7,186 nt of DNA, taken from NCBI GenBank assembly GCA_003525525.1, contig DQED01000169.1:1-7186 (forward strand), in the 5' to 3' direction. Positions 1 to 5,924 of the stretch are shown here, piece by piece. The notes under the pieces are model-generated. The model saw only the letters and a list, made by a program, of their open reading frames with translations. It searched no databases and was not told the DNA's origin. A program made the translations under genes and the position numbers. Source of the stretch: Desulfovibrio sp. (GTDB taxonomy: Bacteria; Desulfobacterota; Desulfovibrionia; Desulfovibrionales; Desulfovibrionaceae). The first letter of the stretch is position 1, and each line of letters starts with the position of its first letter.

Positions 1-1
1 C

Positions 2-619
2 GTCCGCCCGGGTCGCGGCTGCGTGCGCCTCGGCGGGCGCGACCTGCGGGAGTTTTCCCGCCGCGAGGCGGCCCGGGCCATCGCCTACGTGCCCCAGTCG
101 CAGCAGGCCGAACGCCTGACCGTGTTCGAGGCCGTGCTCCTCGGAAGGCGGCCCCACATGGGGCTGCGGCCGGGGCGGCGCGACCTGGCCCGGGTCGAGA
201 CGGTGCTTGGCGCCCTGCGTCTCGCCGACCTGGCTTTCCGCCGCCTGGACGAACTTTCCGGCGGCGAGAGCCAGAAGACCGCCATCGCCCGGGCCCTGGC
301 CCAGGAACCCGACGCCCTGCTCCTCGACGAGCCGACCGCGAGCCTCGACCTCAAAAACACCCTGGAAGTCTTCGACATCGTCCGCGCTGCCGTGGAAGCC
401 AACGGCGTGGCCGCTGCGGCCGTGCTCCACGACCTGTCCCAGGCCATGCGCTTCGCCGACGATTTCGTGCTGCTCGCCGCCGGGCGCGTCAAGGCCCGGG
501 TGGACCGGGCCGGGCTCACCCCCGAAATCGTGCGCGAGGTCTACGGGGTGGAAGTGGCCCTCGGCGAAGTGGGCGGCCATCCCGTCGCCGCCCCCCTGCG
601 CGTGGCCGATGCGGCGTAG
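2..619 (+). CDS. ABC importer ATP-binding protein, FecE/BtuD-like (5' truncated by window edge)
   Basis: Cytoplasmic ATPase that powers an iron-siderophore/B12-type (class II) metal-chelate importer. The reading frame is open from base 2 and gives 205 residues up to TAG at 617-619. Counting from the window edge, it shows the Q-loop YVPQ (Q at about residue 32), the signature LSGGE (85-89), Walker B ALLLDEP (105-111), the D-loop SLD (114-116) and the H-loop histidine in VLHD (143). Walker A, which should lie some 30-40 residues before the Q-loop, is absent because the window starts inside the gene; the GTG at 23 is therefore not the true start. The C-terminal TPEIVREVYGVEV segment is typical of the FecE/BtuD/HmuV group. 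A binding-protein gene follows in the same direction after 148 nt, so a permease gene would be expected just upstream. Family assignment is firm; the substrate cannot be read from the ATPase. Confidence 0.93.
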   Translation, partial: VRPGRGCVRLGGRDLREFSRREAARAIAYVPQSQQAERLTVFEAVLLGRRPHMGLRPGRRDLARVETVLGALRLADLAFRRLDELSGGESQKTAIARALAQEPDALLLDEPTASLDLKNTLEVFDIVRAAVEANGVAAAAVLHDLSQAMRFADDFVLLAAGRVKARVDRAGLTPEIVREVYGVEVALGEVGGHPVAAPLRVADAA

Positions 620-664
620 GGGGAAAGGGGAGAGGAGAAGAGGGCGGGGAAAGAAGAGGGAAGA
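618..664 (+). other. Homopurine tract
   Basis: Forty-seven bases directly after the ATPase stop are all A or G, with one exception (C at 645). The tract is G-rich, with several GGGG and GAGGAG-like runs. It codes for nothing and leads into the palindrome at 677-701. Such tracts can in principle form triplex or R-loop structures, but nothing here shows that this one does. Confidence 0.6.
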
Positions 665-715
665 TGCCTCCGGCGGCCGGGAGGGGATGATCCCCTCCCG
701 GACCCTCCTCGATGG
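665..715. repeat. Intergenic palindromic element, probable dispersed (REP-like) repeat
   Basis: The core at 677-701 is a perfect inverted repeat: CCGGGAGGGGAT, a single G, then ATCCCCTCCCGG. As RNA it would form an 11-bp stem closed by a UGA triloop. It is preceded by GCCTCCGGCGG (666-676) and followed by ACCCTCC. From memory, elements opening with GCCTCCGGCGG and containing a variable GC palindrome followed by GGACCC recur between genes in Desulfovibrio-like genomes; I could not check this. There is no T-run after the stem, so it is not a classical rho-independent terminator. It lies between the transporter ATPase and binding-protein genes. There it could stabilise the upstream mRNA 3' end or adjust the expression ratio; the higher demand for binding protein in such operons makes this plausible but unproven. 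Confidence 0.6.
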
Positions 716-767
716 GGGAAAGGGCATGGAGCCCAGACGCGTGCAACACCGATCGGAGAGGGAAGTG

Positions 768-1880
768 ATGTCTCGAATGCTTCGGGTGATTATGTGTCTT
801 TTGACCTGCGCTGTCGCGCTTGCGGCCGCGCAGACGGCGGCCGCGCGGTCCGTCACGGATGCGGCAGGCCGGCAGGTGGAAGTTCCCGACGATCCGTCGC
901 GCATCGTCTGCCTGGGGCCGGGCTGCCTGCGCCTGCTCGCCTTTCTCGAGGCCACCAACCGGGTGGTCGGCATCGAGCGCTTCGAAATCGCCCAGAAGAC
1001 CGGCCGGCCCTACCGCCTGGCCCATCCCGAGCTGCTCGCCCTGCCCGTCATCGGCCCGGGCGGCCCCAAGAGCATCAACCAGGAACCCGACCTCGAGGCG
1101 CTGCTCGCCGTCAAACCGCAGGTCGTCTTCACTTCGGCCATGGACGGTCCCGTGGCCCAGGCTCTGCAGGAAAAAATCGGCATTCCGGTCGTGGCGCTCA
1201 GCTACGGCAAGTTCGCCCGCTACGACCCGAAAGTCTTCGATTCCCTGCTCCTGGCCGGAACCATCCTCGGCCTCGGCGAGCGGGCCAGGGCCGTGGCGGA
1301 CTTTCTCAAGGACGCCGAAGCCGACGTGCGCGCCCGCGCGGCCAAGGGCATGGCCAGATCCGGTTTCCGCAAGCCCACGGTCTACGTCGGCGGCACGGGC
1401 TTTCGCGGCACCCATGGCCTGGGCAGCACCGACAATCCCTACGCGCCCCTGGACTGGCTCGGCGCGGACAACCTGGCCAGCCGCGTCACGGACGAGGGCC
1501 ACGCCTTCATCGACCGCGAACAGCTGCTGGCCTTCGACCCGGACGTGCTCTTCATCGACGCGGCCGGGCTGTCCCTCGTCGCGGACGAGGCCGCGCGCCA
1601 GCCGGAATTTCTCGGCGCGCTGCGCGCCGTGCGCCAGGGCCGGACCTATGTGCTCTACCCCTTCACCAACTACCTGACGAACCTCGACACCATCGTCGTG
1701 GACGCCTATGCGGCCGGCAAGGTTCTGTACCCCGAGGCGTTCGCCGACGTCGATGCGGTGCAAAAAGCGGATGTCGTGTACACGTTCCTGGTCGGCAAGC
1801 CGGTCTACGCGCAAATGGCGCAGGATTTCGGCCCCCTGGGACAGAAGCCGGCGTTTCTTGGAGACTGCGGCAAGAAGTGA
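768..1880 (+). CDS. Periplasmic metal-chelate substrate-binding protein (TroA/HemV-2-like) of ABC importer
   Basis: 370-residue periplasmic receptor for the importer whose ATPase lies upstream. ATG at 768 was chosen because a purine-rich ribosome site (GGAGAGGGA) sits a few bases upstream and the protein then begins with a classical signal peptide: MSRMLR, a hydrophobic core from about 7 to 21, and probable Sec cleavage after A26 (TAAA/RS). LLTC at 11-14 is not a proper lipobox, so a soluble rather than lipidated protein is likely. The mature part has the two-lobed PF01497 pattern: DAAGRQVEVPDDPSRIV (31-47), VVGIERF (66-72), KPQVVF (116-121), IPVVAL (139-144), a central helix around 156-190 and YVGGTGFRGTHGLGSTDNPY (206-225). 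The GPGCLRLL block (50-57) and the YVGG-GF-G-HG block match, from memory, the branch annotated as iron or metal ABC binding proteins in methanogens and sulfate reducers. C48 and C53 are notable. The FmdE gene follows after 13 nt. Substrate unknown: iron chelate, molybdate/tungstate or another metal are all possible. Confidence 0.92.
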   Translation: MSRMLRVIMCLLTCAVALAAAQTAAARSVTDAAGRQVEVPDDPSRIVCLGPGCLRLLAFLEATNRVVGIERFEIAQKTGRPYRLAHPELLALPVIGPGGPKSINQEPDLEALLAVKPQVVFTSAMDGPVAQALQEKIGIPVVALSYGKFARYDPKVFDSLLLAGTILGLGERARAVADFLKDAEADVRARAAKGMARSGFRKPTVYVGGTGFRGTHGLGSTDNPYAPLDWLGADNLASRVTDEGHAFIDREQLLAFDPDVLFIDAAGLSLVADEAARQPEFLGALRAVRQGRTYVLYPFTNYLTNLDTIVVDAYAAGKVLYPEAFADVDAVQKADVVYTFLVGKPVYAQMAQDFGPLGQKPAFLGDCGKK

Positions 1881-1893
1881 AAGGAGAAGCGGA

Positions 1894-2505
1894 ATGGAAA
1901 GAGCGGATGTTGCGGCCCTGACCGAACGGGCCCGGGATTTTCACGGCCACATGTGCCCGGGGCTGGCCATCGGCATCCAGGCCGCGCGCATCGGCCTCGC
2001 CGTCTGCGGCCACGACAGCGACGAGGACGTGGTGGCCGTGGTCGAGACGGACATGTGCGCCGTGGACGCCATCCAGGCGCTCATGGGCTGCACCTTCGGC
2101 AAGGGCAACCTCGTGCACCGCGACTACGGCAAGGCCGCTTTCACGTTTTTCCGCCGCCGCGACGGCGAAAGCGTGCGCCTGCTCGTGCGGCCGGACCTCC
2201 ATGCCCTGGTCGATCCCGAATTCACCGCCGTGCGCGAAAAACTGAACGCCACCCCGGACGACGCGCAGGCCAAGGCCGTCCTGCCCGGACTTGCCGCGCG
2301 CTGCGCCGCGCGCATGCTCGCGCGCGATCCCGAGGAACTCTTCAGCCGCACCACGCCGCAGACTCCGGCCCCGCGCCGCGCGGCCATCCTTTCGAGCCTG
2401 ACCTGCGCCCACTGCGGCGAAACCATGATGGAGTCGCGTTCGCGGCGCTTCGCCGGCCAGACCCTGTGCATCCCCTGCTTCCTGGCCGTGGAGCAGAAGG
2501 TCTAG
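1894..2505 (+). CDS. FmdE family protein with C-terminal zinc finger
   Basis: 203-residue cytoplasmic protein. AAGGAG at 1881-1886, seven bases before the ATG, sets the start. The N-terminal FmdE domain (PF02663, about 1-145) carries the signature FHGHMCPG with H17, H19 and C21, then C55 in ETDMCAVDAIQ and C66 in GCTFGKGN, the residues expected to form a metal site in this family. A proline-rich linker (154-161) leads to a C-terminal treble-clef-type zinc finger with CAHC (171-174) and CIPC (192-195). This FmdE core plus zinc finger is a known architecture. The family is named after a subunit E associated with methanogen formylmethanofuran dehydrogenase, a molybdenum or tungsten enzyme. In non-methanogens the role is not established, and no such dehydrogenase is seen here. 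The 13-nt spacing to the binding-protein gene implies co-transcription, so a role in receiving, sensing or inserting the imported metal is a reasonable inference only. Confidence 0.9.
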   Translation: MERADVAALTERARDFHGHMCPGLAIGIQAARIGLAVCGHDSDEDVVAVVETDMCAVDAIQALMGCTFGKGNLVHRDYGKAAFTFFRRRDGESVRLLVRPDLHALVDPEFTAVREKLNATPDDAQAKAVLPGLAARCAARMLARDPEELFSRTTPQTPAPRRAAILSSLTCAHCGETMMESRSRRFAGQTLCIPCFLAVEQKV

Positions 2506-2507
2506 AC

Positions 2508-2519
2508 CGGCGGCCGCCG
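2508..2519. other. 12-bp GC palindrome at convergent gene junction
   Basis: CGGCGGCCGCCG is a perfect palindrome in the 20-nt gap between the converging FmdE and peptidase genes. It has no loop and no T-run in either direction, so as a terminator it would be weak. It is the only structural candidate in this junction. Confidence 0.25.
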
Positions 2520-2525
2520 TGTGGA

Positions 2526-3746
2526 TTACTCGACGCAGATGATGGAATAGTCGTTACCGGTCAGGCACACGCCGCCGGCTTCGGTCACCTCGAAGGTGTT
2601 CTCGACGCCGACCATGCCGACCCCGGCGATGCCGAACTTGGGCTCAAGCGCAAGCGTCATGCCGGCCTCCAGCGGCGTGTCGAAGCCCTTGGCCAGAACC
2701 GGCCAGCCATCGATGAGAAGGCCGATGCCGTGGCCGAGGAAGCGGACCTTGTTCTCGCCAAGGCCCATGAACCCTTCGGTCAGGCCTTCCTGTTCGGCCA
2801 TGGACAGGGCCAGGGCGTAGAGTTCGCTCGGGATCGCCCCGGGCTTGAGGCGCTCGGCCGCGGCCTGCTGCACGCGCACGCACAGGTCGTGGCCGCGCCG
2901 CACCGCCTCGGGGATGCCGGATTCCTTGCCTGCGAAATAGACCTGTGTCTTGTCCGTGGCGTAGCCTTCCAGGGAAAAGCCGTTGTCGATGGCAAGGACC
3001 TCGCCCTTTTTCCAGACCTTGCCGGCGTAGCCGGAAAACGGCAGGGCCGGGTGTTCGCCGCGAAGCCCCACCGGGCCGTTGAACACGCTCGGGTAGTTGC
3101 CGCTGTCCCCGGCCGCGATGTGTCCGAGAAAAATCTCGTCGCCGCTGCCCATGCGCAGCATGCCCTGGTGCCCCAGGTCGAAGAAGGCGTCCCAGCACTT
3201 GCGCGCGATCTCCCGCTCGCTCATGCCCGGGGCGATGGTCGCGGGCAGAAGCTCCATGAGCCCTTTGGCGTGGCGTGCGCCGCACAGGCGGATTTTCGTC
3301 AGCTCCCATGCGGACTTTTGCGCCTGGGCCACGGCCAGGGCGGCGTCGCCCGGCACGAAGGAGACGTCCGGCAGGCGCGAGGTGAGAAGCTGCGCCAGAT
3401 TCCAGGGCAGGCCCGACTGCTCGGCGGCGCAGACATCGGCCAGGGGGCTGCCCGCGGCTGCGCACAACCCGGCCAGGTCGCCGAAGGAGCGGAAAGAAAC
3501 GATGTGCGTAAGCGGTGATTCCAGTTCGGCGCGCTTGCGGCCCTTGCGGCAGCACAACACGGCTTCGCCCTCGAGCGGCAGCCAGAGCACGCCGTTGGCC
3601 CACGTGCCGGTCAGGTAATAAATGGACAGGCGCGCAAAAACGAGCAGGCCCCCGGCCCCGGGCGCGACCGCCGCCAGGGCGGCGCGGCATTTGGCGTGGC
3701 GGGAGCGCATTTCAGTAATCGGCAGACGTTCCAGAGCTTCAAACAT
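2526..3746 (-). CDS. M24 family metallopeptidase (Xaa-Pro aminopeptidase-like, divergent)
   Basis: 406-residue cytoplasmic protein, a predicted dinuclear-metal peptidase that would remove N-terminal residues next to proline or act on related peptides. ATG at 3746 (complement) is preceded by GGAG with a 5-nt spacer; the frame stays open further upstream but that stretch looks non-coding. Residues about 15-145 form a creatinase-type N-terminal domain and 150-405 the pita-bread catalytic domain. The five metal ligands are all visible: D254 (AIDNG), D265 (YATDKTQ), H339 (FLGHGIGL), E368 (ALEP) and E382 (VENTFEV). The stretch before the first ligand, GDSGNYPSVFNGPVG (213-227) with EHPALPFSG after it, differs from the SG...PH pattern of classical PepP/PepQ, where a substrate-binding histidine lies some 17 residues before the first Asp. 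It therefore belongs to a side branch with uncertain substrate. No signal peptide. It is monocistronic, convergent with FmdE and divergent from the EamA gene. Confidence 0.9.
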   Translation of the reverse strand: MFEALERLPITEMRSRHAKCRAALAAVAPGAGGLLVFARLSIYYLTGTWANGVLWLPLEGEAVLCCRKGRKRAELESPLTHIVSFRSFGDLAGLCAAAGSPLADVCAAEQSGLPWNLAQLLTSRLPDVSFVPGDAALAVAQAQKSAWELTKIRLCGARHAKGLMELLPATIAPGMSEREIARKCWDAFFDLGHQGMLRMGSGDEIFLGHIAAGDSGNYPSVFNGPVGLRGEHPALPFSGYAGKVWKKGEVLAIDNGFSLEGYATDKTQVYFAGKESGIPEAVRRGHDLCVRVQQAAAERLKPGAIPSELYALALSMAEQEGLTEGFMGLGENKVRFLGHGIGLLIDGWPVLAKGFDTPLEAGMTLALEPKFGIAGVGMVGVENTFEVTEAGGVCLTGNDYSIICVE

Positions 3747-3766
3747 CCTGACTCCGTTCGTTTGGG

Positions 3767-3794
3767 TTGCATTCCGGGAGGAACCGGGTATAGC
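3767..3794 (+). promoter_or_regulatory. Candidate sigma70-type promoter for the EamA gene
   Basis: TTGCAT (3767-3772) and TATAGC (3789-3794) are separated by 16 bases in the 134-nt divergent region 3747-3880. They match the consensus in TTG of the -35 and TATA of the -10. The start codon at 3881 would then be about 80 nt from the transcript start. The match is modest, and in so GC-rich a background the TATA is the strongest part of the argument. Confidence 0.3.
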
Positions 3795-3805
3795 GGCCCT
3801 CCCGG
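3774..3805. promoter_or_regulatory. Inverted repeat in divergent control region (possible operator)
   Basis: CCGGGAGG (3774-3781) and CCTCCCGG (3798-3805) are perfect 8-bp arms 16 bp apart. They bracket the candidate -10 box TATAGC. Arms of this length flanking a promoter between divergent genes could bind a dimeric regulator; they could equally be a GC-rich coincidence. The same arm sequence occurs in the 677-701 palindrome. Confidence 0.3.
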
Positions 3806-3880
3806 CTGTTGCTGGCATCGGCGCGCGAATCGGCGGCCGATTGCAGGGGCGGCCGTAACTTCGCCTGTTGGACGCAAGGG

Positions 3881-4780
3881 ATGCCGAACACACAGCTGGC
3901 TTGGCCGGCCTTTTTCGCCCTGGTCGGGGCGACGCTGCTTTGGGGCGGTTCGTTTATCGCCATGAAGATCGCCATGCAGGGCTATTCCCCGCTGCTGGTG
4001 GTCTTTTGCCGCATGGCCCTGGCGTCGCTCGTGTTCGCGCTGCTGTGGCGTCGCCTGGGGGGCTTTCGCGCGGCCAAGGGCGACTGGGCGGCGCTTGTCT
4101 TCATGGCTTTTTGCGAGCCGTGCCTGTATTTCGTGTTCGAGGCCAAGGCGCTCACGCTCACCCAGGCCTCCCAGGCGGCCATGGTCACCGCCCTCCTGCC
4201 GCTTTTGACGGCCGTGGCGGCGGCAATTTTCCTCAAGGAAAAGCTCGAGAAGAAAGCCGTGGCCGGCCTGACCCTGGCCGTGGCCGGGGTCGCGGTCATG
4301 AGCGCCTCGGGCCAGGCGTCCGCGGATGCGCCCCATCCCGTCGCCGGTAATTTCCTGGAATTTCTCGCCATGTGCTGCGCGGTGGGCTACATCGTCACGG
4401 CCAAGCGCCTGGCGGCGCGGCATCGACCGCTCTATCTCACCGCCGTGCAGAGCTTCACCGGCACGGTCTTTTTCGCGCCGGTTCTTCTCTTTGCCCCACT
4501 GCCGCAGACGTTCGCGGTCGGCCCCACCCTGGCCGTGGTCTTCCTCGGCCTCGGCGTCACCTTCGTGGCCTACGGGCTCTACAATTACGGCGTCAGCCGC
4601 GCCCCGGCGGCCAAGGCGGCGGCGTTTATCAACCTCATTCCCGTCTTCGCCTGCCTGCTCGCTCGGGTCATGCTGGACGAGGCCCTCACCCCCGCGCAAT
4701 GGATCGGCGGGTTCATGGCCCTTGGCGGCGTGGGCTTAACCGCCCGGCCCGGCGGCAAAAAAAAGGCGGGCGCGCCCTAG
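3881..4780 (+). CDS. EamA/DMT-superfamily transporter (10-TM metabolite exporter)
   Basis: 299-residue inner-membrane protein of the drug/metabolite transporter superfamily, whose members typically export amino acids or related metabolites. It is built of two EamA repeats (about 11-141 and 157-287), giving ten predicted helices near 8-25, 37-56, 69-88, 97-117, 125-142, 158-175, 187-206, 213-233, 245-263 and 272-288. Family marks are LLWGGSFIAMK (19-29), PLLVVFCRMALASL (37-50), the acidic-flanked LTQASQAAMVTALLPLL (93-109) and the second-repeat equivalent SRAPAAKAAAFINLIPVFA (239-257). ATG at 3881 was chosen because the first helix begins almost at once; the ribosome site is poor (AAGGG touching the ATG), and a TTG at 3809 in frame would add 24 residues of non-membrane sequence. 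The tail is basic (GGKKKAGAP) and encoded over an A8 run. Substrate not predictable. It is divergent from the M24 peptidase gene; export of amino acids or dipeptides released by the peptidase is only a guess. Confidence 0.92.
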   Translation: MPNTQLAWPAFFALVGATLLWGGSFIAMKIAMQGYSPLLVVFCRMALASLVFALLWRRLGGFRAAKGDWAALVFMAFCEPCLYFVFEAKALTLTQASQAAMVTALLPLLTAVAAAIFLKEKLEKKAVAGLTLAVAGVAVMSASGQASADAPHPVAGNFLEFLAMCCAVGYIVTAKRLAARHRPLYLTAVQSFTGTVFFAPVLLFAPLPQTFAVGPTLAVVFLGLGVTFVAYGLYNYGVSRAPAAKAAAFINLIPVFACLLARVMLDEALTPAQWIGGFMALGGVGLTARPGGKKKAGAP

Positions 4781-4787
4781 GCGTCGC
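4757..4787 (-). terminator. Weak terminator candidate downstream of mqnC
   Basis: Read on the minus strand after mqnC, a hairpin GCG(A)CGCC-TAG-GGCGCGC (4787-4770; seven pairs with one bulged A) is followed five bases later by a T8 run (4764-4757). Both lie over the end of the EamA coding region and its TAG stop. The stem is short and the gap to the T-run is longer than usual. On the plus strand the same hairpin lacks a T-run. The intervening 4781-4844 contains only short self-complementary bits such as CTTCGAAG. Confidence 0.3.
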
Positions 4788-4844
4788 GTCCTCGAGGAAA
4801 GCGCGGGCATTCTTCGAAGACAAATCTATGCTTCCTTCTGTTTC

Positions 4845-5924
4845 CTAGAAAAGAGGCTCGAGTTTTCTGCGAGGGACGGGCTCGGGGTCGTGGGGCGTAT
4901 AATCCATGTTGCGCCGCACGGGGTTGAACCCCGCGCCCACGGCCAGCCGGCGCAGTTCCTCTTCCTCCATGCGGAAATGGACCCCGGCGGCGGCCACCAC
5001 GTTCTCCTCGATCATGGTCGAGCCCAGGTCGTTGGCTCCGTAAAAGAGCGCGAGCTGCCCGATGCGCGGCCCCTGCGTCACCCAGGACGCCTGGATGTTC
5101 GGGATGTTGTCGAGGAAAAGGCGCGAAAGCGCCAGCCAGCGCAGGTATTCCCAGGACGAGGTCTCGGGCACGGAAAGCGCGGTGTTGCCGGGCTGGAACG
5201 TCCAGGGAATGAACGCCGTGAATCCGCCGGTTTCGTCCTGGAGATCGCGGATGCGCGACAAATGCTCCAGGCGGTGCTCCAGGCTCTCGCCAAGACCGAT
5301 GACCATGGTCGCCGTGGTGCGAAGCCCCAGCCCGTGCGCCTCGCGCATGACCGCAATCCATGCGTCCGCCGGGCATTTGTTGGGCGAGACGCTGCCGCGC
5401 ACGGCGTCGGCCAGGATCTCCGCGCCGCCGCCGGGCAGGGAGGCAAGTCCCGCGGCCTTGAGTTCGGCCAGCACCTCGGCTATGGACAGGCCTTCCATTT
5501 TGGCCAGGAAGACGATCTCCGGCGGCGAGAAGCCGTGCACCGCCACTTCCGGGAAGCGGTCGCGCAGAAACGCCAGCATGTCCGTGTAAAAGGACAGGGG
5601 CAATTCCGGGTGCATGCCGCCCTGGAGCAGGATCTGCCAGCCGCCGAGCGTCACGGTCTCGGCCACCTTGGCCGCGAGCTGCTCGCGGGAGAGCACGTAG
5701 CCCTCGGCGTGTCCCGGCGGCCGGAAAAAGGCGCAGAAGCGGCAGCCGCAGGCGCATACGTTGGTATAATTGACATTTCGGTCGACGATGTAGGTGACGA
5801 CCGGCTCGGGATGCAGGGCGAGCCTTGCGGCGTGGGCCTTTTTGCCGAGCGAGAAGACGTCCTCGCCTTCCCACAAGGCCATGGCCTGGCTGACGCTCAG
5901 GCGCTCGATGGCGGATACGGACAT
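4845..5924 (-). CDS. mqnC: Cyclic dehypoxanthine futalosine synthase (radical SAM, menaquinone futalosine pathway)
   Basis: 359-residue cytoplasmic radical SAM enzyme that cyclises dehypoxanthine futalosine to its cyclic form, the step after MqnB or its equivalent and before MqnD in the futalosine route to menaquinone. ATG at 5924 (complement) has GGAGG ten bases upstream; an in-frame ATG at 5945 lacks a ribosome site. The 4Fe-4S motif is C57-x3-C61-x2-C64 in RNVNYTNVCACGCRFCAFF, with an additional C59. MqnC-specific blocks are LLQGGMHPELPLSFY (99-113), FSPPEIVF (132-139), LPGGGAEIL (163-171), TTATMVIGLGE (203-213), DETGGFTAFIPWTFQPGNT (230-248) and NIPNIQASWVTQGP (273-286), ending in GANDLGSTMIEENVV. 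These separate it from the related MqnE, CofG and CofH. Length is normal. No other mqn gene lies in the window; it is divergent from the CoA-binding gene and convergent with the EamA gene. Confidence 0.95.
   Translation of the reverse strand: MSVSAIERLSVSQAMALWEGEDVFSLGKKAHAARLALHPEPVVTYIVDRNVNYTNVCACGCRFCAFFRPPGHAEGYVLSREQLAAKVAETVTLGGWQILLQGGMHPELPLSFYTDMLAFLRDRFPEVAVHGFSPPEIVFLAKMEGLSIAEVLAELKAAGLASLPGGGAEILADAVRGSVSPNKCPADAWIAVMREAHGLGLRTTATMVIGLGESLEHRLEHLSRIRDLQDETGGFTAFIPWTFQPGNTALSVPETSSWEYLRWLALSRLFLDNIPNIQASWVTQGPRIGQLALFYGANDLGSTMIEENVVAAAGVHFRMEEEELRRLAVGAGFNPVRRNMDYTPHDPEPVPRRKLEPLF

Noticed and set aside
677..701. Rho-independent terminator after the ATPase gene
   Set aside because: The stem is strong but no T-run follows it on either strand, so I describe it as a palindromic repeat.
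207..767. In-frame upstream extension of the binding protein
   Set aside because: It would put about 187 low-complexity residues before a clear signal peptide and overlap the ATPase gene in another frame; the ribosome site supports ATG 768.
620..767. Riboswitch (for example cobalamin or molybdenum cofactor) ahead of the binding-protein gene
   Set aside because: No B12-box-like sequence or multi-helix aptamer pattern is visible; only the palindrome and the purine tract are present.
516..1814. 432-residue open frame on the minus strand, over the binding-protein gene
   Set aside because: Its protein is low-complexity in G, R, A and E with no family motif and lies antisense to a convincing secreted receptor; long antisense frames are expected in DNA this GC-rich.
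1953..3518. 521-residue open frame on the plus strand across the FmdE and peptidase genes
   Set aside because: It crosses two well-supported genes on opposite strands, and its composition is the typical out-of-frame shadow.
3787..3814. Minus-strand promoter for the peptidase using TATACC
   Set aside because: The -10-like TATACC has no acceptable -35 hexamer at 16-18 bases.
4767..4776. GGGCGCGCCC palindrome as a regulatory site
   Set aside because: It lies inside the EamA coding end and is an expected product of Ala/Gly codons in GC-rich DNA.
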